Origin: a virus
IMG/VR virus record: IMGVR_UViG_3300024265_000073
Coordinates: 1 to 49,549 of that record
DNA: 49,549 nucleotides
Direction: 5' to 3' (one strand)
Shown one piece after another: positions 15,596-21,390 of the stretch (its first letter is position 1; every line of letters begins with the position of its first letter). Both the position numbers and the translations under genes were made by a program. Under the pieces are notes generated by a model. The model worked only from the letters and a program-made list of their open reading frames with translations, made no database searches and was not told the DNA's origin.

Positions 15596-16054
15596 TCTTG
15601 AGCATTAAGCGGAGTGGCACATCACTCAGATAATCTTGCGACGGTATACCACGCTCGATTGTGTTTGTTTGTGCCTACTCCCACACTTTTTTTGCCCGTT
15701 GGATTTGACATAACGTCACTGTTCTTTGATAGTGGCATCTAGTCTCATAGGACTGAACCCATAGGTGAAACACAGGCTCGGTAGTTGACGTCCATGCCCT
15801 ACCTAAGTAGCCGTGCTATATGGGGAACGACCGTCGAGTGTAAAGCTGGAGCCACTATTAAAGCATAGAACGTGTGTCTTGAGTGACCAACACCTATGTA
15901 TTGGACGCTTGCTCTCACCAAGTAGCGATGACATTAGAGTCAGAGCTACGCTGTCACTGGTAAGGTACTTGAAGTACCTAACCCTGTGGACCAGAGGTTG
16001 AGTGTAAAGGCAGGCGTCCACCTATTCTACCACTGTCCTATTAAGGAGGACACC
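15559..16054 (+). other. 496-bp gene-free segment: transcription boundary and structured leader
   Basis: No convincing coding frame is seen. From left to right it holds the second tandem hairpin, a T-run at 15687-15693, a sigma70-like promoter at 15705-15733, and then about 315 nt of likely leader RNA. The leader can form GGTAAGGTACTT/AAGTACCTAACC (15959-15983), GTGGAC/GTCCAC across 15986-16021, and crossing pairings TAGC/GCTA with TGACA/TGTCA (15923-15957). GAGTGTAAAG occurs twice (15836 and 16000). This could be a non-coding RNA or a cis-acting regulator of the gene at 16055. Confidence 0.5.
15705..15733 (+). promoter_or_regulatory. candidate sigma70-type promoter inside the early unit
   Basis: TTGACA (15705-15710, perfect -35), 17-bp spacer, GATAGT (15728-15733, 4/6 of -10). 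It lies just after a T-run, as expected where one transcript ends and another starts. The start would be near 15740. Confidence 0.5.
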
Positions 16055-16447
16055 ATGAACCAAGTGAAACTGAGGTATGCAAGGGAACGACTGAGTTCCA
16101 TCGTTGCACTGAAGTGTAGTGCAGTACCGGGGTATGACCATGAGGACGAGCTTGAGTGGGACGACGTACTCAAACGTCTGCGTGCTGGCACAGCCACCGT
16201 CAACTGGAACACCATTGGCAAATCGAAGAACCAATGGGGCCACAGACATGGCATTAGCGACAGTATCGAGCATCAGGTTGTCGGCAAAGAGAACGCTGCT
16301 ATTGAGCGGCGTAACAAGGCAGCCAATGTCCGTCGTGACAAGGCCCAAGAGAAGATACGTGCAGCGGGTCGCCGGGTAGAGGACGAGCTAGTGTTGGGTG
16401 ACGAGGCCAAGGCAATGGCCCTGCTTGACAAGTTCGCTGCCTCATGA
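16055..16447 (+). CDS. basic early protein of unknown function
   Basis: 130 residues, start chosen for the strong AAGGAGGA at 16043-16050. The N-terminus is helical (VKLRYARERLSSIVAL), and a long basic helix ends the protein (IERRNKAANVRRDKAQEKIRAAGRRVEDEL), which could bind nucleic acid. It overlaps the pseudopilin gene by ATGA and follows the structured leader. No family was recognised. Confidence 0.65.
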   Translation: MNQVKLRYARERLSSIVALKCSAVPGYDHEDELEWDDVLKRLRAGTATVNWNTIGKSKNQWGHRHGISDSIEHQVVGKENAAIERRNKAANVRRDKAQEKIRAAGRRVEDELVLGDEAKAMALLDKFAAS

Positions 16448-16911
16448 GGGGCTTCTCACTTATCGAGCTGTTGATTGCACTAGCTATCGCTAGTATCCTG
16501 GCAATGGTCGCTGGCCCCCTGATATTTGGGGGCATCGACTGTAAGAAGCAGAGGATAGGGTGGATACCTAGTGCCAAGGTAAGTGCTGCTATTGGTGAGG
16601 TAGGCTCGGCCTACCTTGACCTCTTACGTAGGACTGAGTTCATCCAAGGTCCCATTGACATCGGTGAAGTGGACCTTGGCCTTGATTATTGGGGCAACCC
16701 TTATCAGTTCCTCGACCACTCAACTGTCAATGGCAATGGACCCAAGCGTAAGTACAAGAGCAACGTACCTGTCAACAGCAGGTATGACTTCTATAGCATG
16801 GGACCAGACGGTAAGACAGCCACACCTATGGTGTCGGAGCCGGGTGGTGATGACATTGTAATAGCTAACGACGGCAGCTACGTAGGTGTAGCCTGCTTCT
16901 ACGGAGACTGA
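16444..16911 (+). CDS. type II secretion GspG-like major pseudopilin
   Basis: 155 residues. MRGFSLIELLIALAIASILA is a class III prepilin leader: a short basic leader, Gly3 before Phe4, and Glu8 (the conserved Glu5 of the mature pilin) within a hydrophobic helix. The C-terminal domain has DYWGNPYQF, then RYDFYSMGPDGK and GDDIVIANDG, the pattern of the GspG/type IV pilin-like domain with its Asp-rich calcium loop. Cellular GspG proteins have about 140-150 residues, so the protein looks full length. A host prepilin peptidase would be needed to process it. No other secretion genes are present, so it may join or poison host pili or secretion fibres. Confidence 0.85.
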   Translation: MRGFSLIELLIALAIASILAMVAGPLIFGGIDCKKQRIGWIPSAKVSAAIGEVGSAYLDLLRRTEFIQGPIDIGEVDLGLDYWGNPYQFLDHSTVNGNGPKRKYKSNVPVNSRYDFYSMGPDGKTATPMVSEPGGDDIVIANDGSYVGVACFYGD

Positions 16912-16912
16912 C

Positions 16913-17230
16913 ATGATTGCATCTGAACTGATTGTTATTACCCTGCTCATTATCTATTCGATCTGCTTAACATGGATGTGGGCTGTAGCACATGCCGAAG
17001 TTAAGGACCGGGCATCAGCACTCAACACAGAGTATCTTGCTTGCCAAAGGGATCGTAACGTGGCATGTGAGAAGTTCGACTCGTTACTGGCCCATCTCAA
17101 TGCAATATGTCTGATAGCGGAGGATGCAGACCAAGCTGCGGAGCGTACTGAGTTCACGCACCGATACGAGACACCACTCTCGGAACTCAATGCTCGTATC
17201 ATGCAGACCCAAGATCATGACGTATTCTAG
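16913..17230 (+). CDS. single-pass membrane protein
   Basis: 105 residues. One N-terminal transmembrane helix (SELIVITLLIIYSICLTWMWAVA) is followed by a charged, mainly helical domain with three cysteines. Adjacent downstream of the pseudopilin (1-nt gap after its stop), it could be an assembly partner or an anchor of the same envelope-directed function. No family was recognised. Confidence 0.6.
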   Translation: MIASELIVITLLIIYSICLTWMWAVAHAEVKDRASALNTEYLACQRDRNVACEKFDSLLAHLNAICLIAEDADQAAERTEFTHRYETPLSELNARIMQTQDHDVF

Positions 17231-17288
17231 CATCGAGGACTACTGGTTCTGGTACGTACACATGTACCAGCATTTCGACAACTACTAA
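17217..17288 (+). CDS. possible 23-residue aromatic-rich micropeptide
   Basis: ATG at 17217 overlaps the previous stop and the frame ends at 17288 (MTYSSIEDYWFWYVHMYQHF...). Aromatic content is very high. The only other support is that it fills the gap between genes. The segment also holds a 7-bp hairpin (17249-17270), so it may simply be structured intergenic DNA. Confidence 0.25.
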   Translation: MTYSSIEDYWFWYVHMYQHFDNY

Positions 17289-17298
17289 GGGTAAGGAC

Positions 17299-17496
17299 AT
17301 GGCAAAGACCCGAACGGTAGTCACGACATTGAAGTGTCGCTTGGATCAAGTGATCACTCAACGTGACACCATAGCACAGGACGGTACAATCACGGAACGT
17401 GAGGTCATAATGGAAACACCGGACCTTGTATCTATTGACTTTGATATGCTGCGACTAGCAGAAGAGGTGAGGGACGATGTACATAATAAAGAATGA
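17299..17496 (+). CDS. small early protein
   Basis: 65 residues, likely beta-hairpin plus helix (TVVTTLKCRLDQVITQRDTI, DFDMLRLAEEVRDDV). A plausible ribosome site (AAGGGTAAGG) precedes the ATG. It overlaps the next gene by 20 nt. No family was recognised. Confidence 0.55.
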   Translation: MAKTRTVVTTLKCRLDQVITQRDTIAQDGTITEREVIMETPDLVSIDFDMLRLAEEVRDDVHNKE

Positions 17497-17674
17497 CCAT
17501 CGCAATGCGTTCAAGACCTATGATGGGTGGACCACCATCGAAGATGGTGTACTCACTGGGTTGCAGAATGTGATGCGCTTCACTGAACGTGAGGCTACGC
17601 TCAACGAGGCCCGGCTACCTAGTGGTAGTCGGTTCATTTACTTTCCCCGCCGAAGGTGGAAGGATTTACCATGA
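17477..17674 (+). CDS. small early protein
   Basis: 65 residues (MYIIKNDHRNAFKTYDGWTT...), ATG at 17477 preceded by GAGGTGAGGG. It ends with a basic/aromatic stretch (FIYFPRRRWKDLP). It contains a perfect C(GAA)G hairpin at 17533-17549. It overlaps the next gene by ATGA. No family was recognised. Confidence 0.55.
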   Translation: MYIIKNDHRNAFKTYDGWTTIEDGVLTGLQNVMRFTEREATLNEARLPSGSRFIYFPRRRWKDLP

Positions 17675-17847
17675 CTGATAAGACAGAGACAGAGACCATT
17701 GAGATCCACTTGTCTGAGCATGAGCTATTGACGTATGCCATGCTCGCACATGACGAGGACATTACACTCAATGAATGGTTCGTGCGTGCTATACGAGCAC
17801 GCCTTGAAGCAGAGGGTATCACTGATGACACACTCGACACTAGCTGA
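17671..17847 (+). CDS. small ribbon-helix-helix-like protein
   Basis: 58 residues starting at the ATG that overlaps the previous stop. ETIEIHLSEHELLTYAMLAHDEDITLNEWFVRAIRARLE reads as a beta strand followed by two helices, the layout of Arc/CopG-type ribbon-helix-helix proteins, with a 'D.tlNe' turn seen in such phage proteins. It could be a small DNA-binding regulator. The fold assignment is tentative. Confidence 0.5.
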   Translation: MTDKTETETIEIHLSEHELLTYAMLAHDEDITLNEWFVRAIRARLEAEGITDDTLDTS

Positions 17848-18100
17848 CCTGCGTAGGTTGTACCATCACCTGATACATGGTGGGCGGTGGAACTATAACG
17901 TAGATACCGACCGGCTAGCTCAAGGTATCCGCACTATCGAGGAACTGGACGAGGGTAACTGCCGTCGTCATTGCACTACAAGCAAGACACAGTTCGCACG
18001 TGGTGCAGAGTGGGCTACTGGATTCCTTCCCGATGGTTGGGAAGAGGCATACACTGAGCTAAAGGGACGAGAGCAATGGAAGACTACGAACGAAAGCTAG
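17825..18100 (+). CDS. small early protein
   Basis: 91 residues; the ATG at 17825 is within the end of the previous gene. The sequence (LADLRRLYHHLIHGGRWNYN, RLAQGIRTIEELDEG, ATGFLPDGWEEAYTEL) is helical with two adjacent cysteines. No family was recognised. Confidence 0.55.
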   Translation: MTHSTLADLRRLYHHLIHGGRWNYNVDTDRLAQGIRTIEELDEGNCRRHCTTSKTQFARGAEWATGFLPDGWEEAYTELKGREQWKTTNES

Positions 18101-18159
18101 TGCGGGTAGTGGTCGGCCTGCTGCTCATCACTATCGTGTGCATACATGCTGTGCTATAG
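18076..18159 (+). CDS. 27-residue single-span membrane peptide
   Basis: MEDYERKLVRVVVGLLLITIVCIHAVL: a charged start and one hydrophobic helix, beginning inside the previous gene and ending inside the next. Preceded by GGGACGAGAG. Phage early regions often hold such membrane peptides. Confidence 0.4.
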   Translation: MEDYERKLVRVVVGLLLITIVCIHAVL

Positions 18160-18466
18160 AGACAGAGCATGGTGTAGTGAACGACGATGTGGTAACCTAG
18201 AGTGTAGCCGCAACGTAACACCCGAGGTACATAAGGCAGCTTGTCATTGGTGGAATGGTGACGACTACCCTATATCAATATCGAATTTCAAATCAGATGA
18301 CTGTGGCTACGTGCCACTGAAGGAGGACGTATGCGTTTTAAGGACAGGTGGAAGCGGCACTCAATCGCCGTGCCCAAGCTCACTCGGACCTATGAACGAC
18401 TCGTTAAAGCAGACGATTGGACCCGAGAAAACAAGCGAGCCAATCACGTTAAGGTTGAAGAGATAG
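18146..18466 (+). CDS. cysteine-rich small phage protein, extended C-terminus
   Basis: 106 residues. The first part (MLCYRDRAWCSERRCGNLECSRNVTPEVHKAACHWW) has regularly spaced cysteines and resembles a widespread small phage protein family with a 'CYrDr.fC...C....Ca..lT.e...aa..w' pattern, likely metal binding. That family normally ends soon after the next cysteine, near residue 60. Here the frame runs on for 40 residues into the following gene, so the extension could be non-native (see findings). Confidence 0.5.
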   Translation: MLCYRDRAWCSERRCGNLECSRNVTPEVHKAACHWWNGDDYPISISNFKSDDCGYVPLKEDVCVLRTGGSGTQSPCPSSLGPMNDSLKQTIGPEKTSEPITLRLKR

Positions 18467-18555
18467 TGTATGCTCACAACGTGTACCGCCAGGTAGTAGA
18501 CGGTAAGGTAACCAAGCAACTATGGCACAAGGGTGCATTGGTTGGGTCAGTGTGA
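18331..18555 (+). CDS. small basic protein
   Basis: 74 residues, ATG preceded by a strong AAGGAGGAC. It is basic and mixed alpha/beta (RFKDRWKRHSIAVPKLTRTYERLVK, VEEIVYAHNVYRQVVDGKVTKQLWHKGALVG). It overlaps the previous frame by 136 nt and the next gene by 1 nt (TGATG). No family was recognised. Confidence 0.6.
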   Translation: MRFKDRWKRHSIAVPKLTRTYERLVKADDWTRENKRANHVKVEEIVYAHNVYRQVVDGKVTKQLWHKGALVGSV

Positions 18556-18647
18556 TGTGGCTTGTACTCAGTGCCATCGCACTAATCACAGGACACATGG
18601 CCTTGGCCATTGTGTTCTTCATCATGTACTCCATTGGAGATAGCTAA
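18555..18647 (+). CDS. 30-residue single-span membrane peptide
   Basis: MWLVLSAIALITGHMALAIV and a short tail form one or two short hydrophobic spans. Start and stop are shared with neighbours (TGATG, TAATG), which supports translation. The function is unknown. Confidence 0.4.
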   Translation: MWLVLSAIALITGHMALAIVFFIMYSIGDS

Positions 18648-18817
18648 TGACCATCCGACAACGCATTGCGTACCGCAAGGCTCGCTTCTATGATAAGCTG
18701 AGTGACTACGCCAAGTGGAGAGCACAAGACCTGCACTACTACGCCGAGACAGGGCGTGATAGGATGGCCGACCTCGTAGCACTACACCTGGGCATGAAAG
18801 GGGACGACAATGAATAA
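18647..18817 (+). CDS. small basic helical protein
   Basis: 56 residues (MTIRQRIAYRKARFYDKLSD..., then WRAQDLHYYAETGRDRMADLVALHLG). Start shared with the previous stop as TAATG, end overlapping the next ATG by 8 nt. It is helical and basic at the N-terminus. No family was recognised. Confidence 0.5.
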   Translation: MTIRQRIAYRKARFYDKLSDYAKWRAQDLHYYAETGRDRMADLVALHLGMKGDDNE

Positions 18818-18977
18818 CCTCACTGGCACACTGGCAGTAATAGCCTTGTGTCTCATCAGCTACCGAGTGTATGAAATTGGAGAGCTATTGCGAGAGCGTC
18901 ATGAGGCATCAGTAACGGCGGAGTGTACTGCCCCTACTGTATGTCGTAACGAATTCGGACACAGAAAGGAGTGTTGA
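18810..18977 (+). CDS. small membrane-associated protein
   Basis: 55 residues. A hydrophobic N-terminal span (LTGTLAVIALCLISYRVY) is followed by a charged helix and a C-terminal part with three cysteines. AAGGGGACGAC precedes the start. No family was recognised. Confidence 0.45.
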   Translation: MNNLTGTLAVIALCLISYRVYEIGELLRERHEASVTAECTAPTVCRNEFGHRKEC

Positions 18978-18979
18978 CA

Positions 18980-19186
18980 ATGTGGAATAAGATCATGGAG
19001 TACGTGTTAATCGCCGTCATCGTAGGTATCATCATGGTGACATTACTCATAGCTGGAACGCTGCTCTTACCTGTGTTTGTATTGGGCTGCGGCACACTAA
19101 CAGTAGCTTGGGTGGTAGTGAAGTTCTCCTCTCTCTTCCGTCGGAGCGAAGCGACGACGGAGAGAGAGAGGAGGGAAGGTGGATGA
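18980..19186 (+). CDS. two-span small membrane protein
   Basis: 68 residues starting at the ATG after GAAAGGAGTG. Two hydrophobic spans (YVLIAVIVGIIMVTLLIAGT and LLPVFVLGCGTLTVAWVVV) are followed by a basic end. The end of its coding DNA is the large hairpin at 19126-19173. The function is unknown; a small host-membrane effector is possible. Confidence 0.55.
   Translation: MWNKIMEYVLIAVIVGIIMVTLLIAGTLLLPVFVLGCGTLTVAWVVVKFSSLFRRSEATTERERREGG
19126..19173 (+). repeat. purine/pyrimidine hairpin at a gene junction
   Basis: CTCCTCTCTC-TTCCGTCG pairs with CGACGG-AGAGAGAGAGGAG over about 18 bp with one offset base. The right arm carries the GAGGAGGG ribosome-site purines for the gene at 19183, so folding could hide that site. 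Confidence 0.7.
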
Positions 19187-19620
19187 TGCAACTCACAGTA
19201 ACGAAGAACAGATTTGATGCACCGAATACAATCAGCCGGTTCCATGCAAACAGGCAAGCTATGTTTGATGCAGTAGCAGAGTGGGACGGTAGTTGGCCCG
19301 GTGTTAAAGAGTGGAACGTGTGGTTTAACGACACGATCTTCGGTCGATACCGCAACCTAGCCGAGCTTCACAAGATGGAAGCCGAGGTAGCAGAGGAAGA
19401 ATCAGATGAGCACATGGATGCAACAGCACACAGCGAAGCTGTCGAGGTCGCCGCTCTCAGTGGGGAAGAGTTCCTTACTGAACTCGACGAACTCCTTACT
19501 GACGATATCCCCCTCGAAAGTATTGTCTCCCCAGTGGAGCAGCGGAGCGTGGTCACACCTGAACAGGACGATGAAGCTAGGCCAAGTCTGCCTCTCATTG
19601 ACATCACGGTGCGCTCATGA
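19183..19620 (+). CDS. acidic early protein
   Basis: 145 residues; ATG at 19183 follows GAGGGAAGG. The N-terminal 60 residues look like a folded domain (NTISRFHANRQAMFDAVAEWDG, VWFNDTIFGRYRNLAELHKM). The rest is very acidic and probably disordered (AEEESDEHMD, GEEFLTELDELLTDD). It overlaps a zinc-ribbon frame at its 3' end. No family was recognised. Confidence 0.6.
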   Translation: MMQLTVTKNRFDAPNTISRFHANRQAMFDAVAEWDGSWPGVKEWNVWFNDTIFGRYRNLAELHKMEAEVAEEESDEHMDATAHSEAVEVAALSGEEFLTELDELLTDDIPLESIVSPVEQRSVVTPEQDDEARPSLPLIDITVRS

Positions 19621-19699
19621 CTTCAACCTCACCGGGAACCACGACACCCTCGGACGAGAGTGGACCTGCTCCAAGTGTGGACACACCGAGGGTGAGTAA
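19571..19699 (+). CDS. 42-residue zinc-ribbon protein in an overlapping frame
   Basis: The frame from ATG 19571 encodes ...SRCAHDFNLTGNHD, then REWTCSKCGHTEGE. The pattern C-x-H...W-x-C-x2-C-x-H is a credible small zinc ribbon. It overlaps the end of the 19183 gene and the start of the 19617 gene in a third frame. Support is the motif; no strong ribosome site is seen. Confidence 0.45.
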   Translation: MKLGQVCLSLTSRCAHDFNLTGNHDTLGREWTCSKCGHTEGE

Positions 19700-19874
19700 G
19701 GCCAAGCTATTCAAGCACGACACCATTGAGAAAGAGAACTTCGATCTCGTTGCTAAGGTAGTCGAGCTTATCAATGTCATCGGATGGAACGACGATGATA
19801 CTTATACGTTCGAGGATGGAGAACGATGGGCGAAATTCAACCCGGAAGGAGAGACCAGTGAAGATCAGGATTGA
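19617..19874 (+). CDS. small acidic protein, start uncertain
   Basis: 85 residues from the ATG that overlaps the previous stop. The first 25 residues (Ser/Thr/Pro-rich) may be read-through of the zinc-ribbon gene's DNA. The alternative GTG at 19692 (VSKAKLFKHDTIEK...) would give 60 residues and overlap the zinc-ribbon stop. The core (NFDLVAKVVELINVIGW, TYTFEDGERWAKF) is a small alpha/beta domain. No family was recognised. Confidence 0.5.
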   Translation: MTSTSPGTTTPSDESGPAPSVDTPRVSKAKLFKHDTIEKENFDLVAKVVELINVIGWNDDDTYTFEDGERWAKFNPEGETSEDQD

Positions 19875-20085
19875 AGCAGTACTAGGGCAGCAGGTCGATG
19901 TCACCTATGACATTGACGATGCGACCCTTGATCAGATCGTCCACGACGAGCCACAGTTTGAGGACACACCCAATGATCGAGTCATAGTGGCAGCGGAGAT
20001 AGCACAGGAAATGTTCGATGCTGACTACGAGTATGACAACCTCGATCACATCACCATGTACGACGACGAAGGGATTGAGCTATGA
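19858..20085 (+). CDS. small acidic protein, GTG start
   Basis: 75 residues starting VKIRIEAVLGQQVDVTYDID at GTG 19858, chosen because GGAAGGAGAG lies 5-10 nt upstream. Strongly acidic. It starts within the end of the previous gene and overlaps the next by ATGA. It belongs to a run of acidic small genes just before the MoxR ATPase. No family was recognised. Confidence 0.55.
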   Translation: MKIRIEAVLGQQVDVTYDIDDATLDQIVHDEPQFEDTPNDRVIVAAEIAQEMFDADYEYDNLDHITMYDDEGIEL

Positions 20086-20309
20086 GTGACGAAGAGGTAG
20101 TAACCAAGGACATTGGGCTAGCTGATCAGTTGACAATGGATGACTTCATCCGTACACTGGTGGCTCAGATGTTCGAGAACGACAACGACACAGCCGAGCT
20201 AGAGGTTGTACTCAAAGGGTCCGAGGGGCAAGAGCCACCGCGCCTCATGCTTCAGTTGAAGCTGACCTCCATCAACGGACAAGCTACAGAAGGAGAGGAC
20301 AATGGCTAG
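20082..20309 (+). CDS. small acidic protein upstream of the MoxR ATPase
   Basis: 75 residues (MSDEEVVTKDIGLADQLTMD..., TAELEVVLKGSEGQEPPRLMLQLKL). Acidic, alpha then beta. It overlaps the AAA+ gene by 8 nt and supplies its GAAGGAGAGG ribosome site, so the two are likely co-translated. No family was recognised. Confidence 0.6.
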   Translation: MSDEEVVTKDIGLADQLTMDDFIRTLVAQMFENDNDTAELEVVLKGSEGQEPPRLMLQLKLTSINGQATEGEDNG

Positions 20310-21390
20310 TGGCGGTTCACTAAAGGGTAAGTACGACAGCGATATCATCGCTGCTATTGTCGAGACCAAGCAGCAGGAGGACCTTGCTAATGTCACGGAC
20401 CCATTCACTGAGATCGAAGACTACAAGGTGGACGTACCTGCCGGGTCAGTCCTGTTCAGTAAAGCGTTCTGGAAACCCAAAGAGATACCCGATCTGGCAA
20501 TCACTATGTTCAAGCCCGAAGATTGGGACGAGGAAGCACAGTTTCATATACCAGCGGTCGATCCCAACTGGATTTGGAACAAGCAAGTTACGGAAAAGTT
20601 TGCTCTCGCTATGTACTGCGGCGATACCACTCTACTGCACGGATTACAGGGAACCGGTAAGTCGTGCCTTGCCGAACAGTGGTGCGCTAAGTTTAAGATT
20701 CCAGCGTGGCGCATGTCATGTAACCGAGAGACAAGGGAGGCCCACTTCCTAGGCTCACCATCAGTGGAGTACAATGATGAAGGACAAATGTTCATCAAGC
20801 AAGAGCCAACGATTCTCACTGATAGCCTCCGGTATGGAGGGATGTTCATTGAGGATGAAGCGTTCAGACACAACGCAGCTCTCGTCCTCCAAGCACTCCG
20901 TGAAAAGAATACTCGCAGCATCCTACTTCCTGATGCACCGGGTCGAACATCTGAGGAGCGTAAGCTCGTTGCACCTGACGGTCGATGGTGGTACACACTC
21001 ACGGACAACACATGTGGATCTGGAGACGAGACAGGTATCTTCGACGCTGAGGTGCAAGATGCCTCCACGCTTGACCGCATCGGCGCATCAATTGAAGTTA
21101 AGTACTTGGGCAAACCTCAAGAACGTCGCATCCTCAAGAAACATTGCAACCTGAACACACCCATACTTGATGGGATGCTCGACTTCACCAAGCTAGTACG
21201 CAAGGCGTTCGAGCAGCAGAATCTACTGGCTACACTCAGTGTTCGGTCCCTGTTAGCATGGGCCGAGAAGATTGAAATGACAGGTAGCATAGAGACTGGC
21301 CTCAAGATGTCATGGTACGACAAGCTGTGCAATGACGACAAGGCTACCGTTCGGGATATGTTCCATCAAGTATTCGAGAGGGCCTTATGA
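20302..21390 (+). CDS. MoxR/CobS-type AAA+ ATPase
   Basis: 362 residues. Walker A is GLQGTGKS (114-121), Walker B MFIEDEA (E184-D185-E186), with RETREAHFLG after Walker A typical of the MoxR/CbbQ/NorQ/CobS branch and an Arg-containing segment DASTLDRIGASIEV for sensor and arginine finger functions. Such ATPases form hexameric rings that remodel targets with a VWA-domain partner (NorQ-NorD, CobS-CobT, RavA-ViaA). The VWA partner is encoded by the next gene, overlapping by ATGA. An N-terminal 100-residue region before the AAA core may bind substrate. Target unknown. Confidence 0.85.
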   Translation: MASGGSLKGKYDSDIIAAIVETKQQEDLANVTDPFTEIEDYKVDVPAGSVLFSKAFWKPKEIPDLAITMFKPEDWDEEAQFHIPAVDPNWIWNKQVTEKFALAMYCGDTTLLHGLQGTGKSCLAEQWCAKFKIPAWRMSCNRETREAHFLGSPSVEYNDEGQMFIKQEPTILTDSLRYGGMFIEDEAFRHNAALVLQALREKNTRSILLPDAPGRTSEERKLVAPDGRWWYTLTDNTCGSGDETGIFDAEVQDASTLDRIGASIEVKYLGKPQERRILKKHCNLNTPILDGMLDFTKLVRKAFEQQNLLATLSVRSLLAWAEKIEMTGSIETGLKMSWYDKLCNDDKATVRDMFHQVFERAL

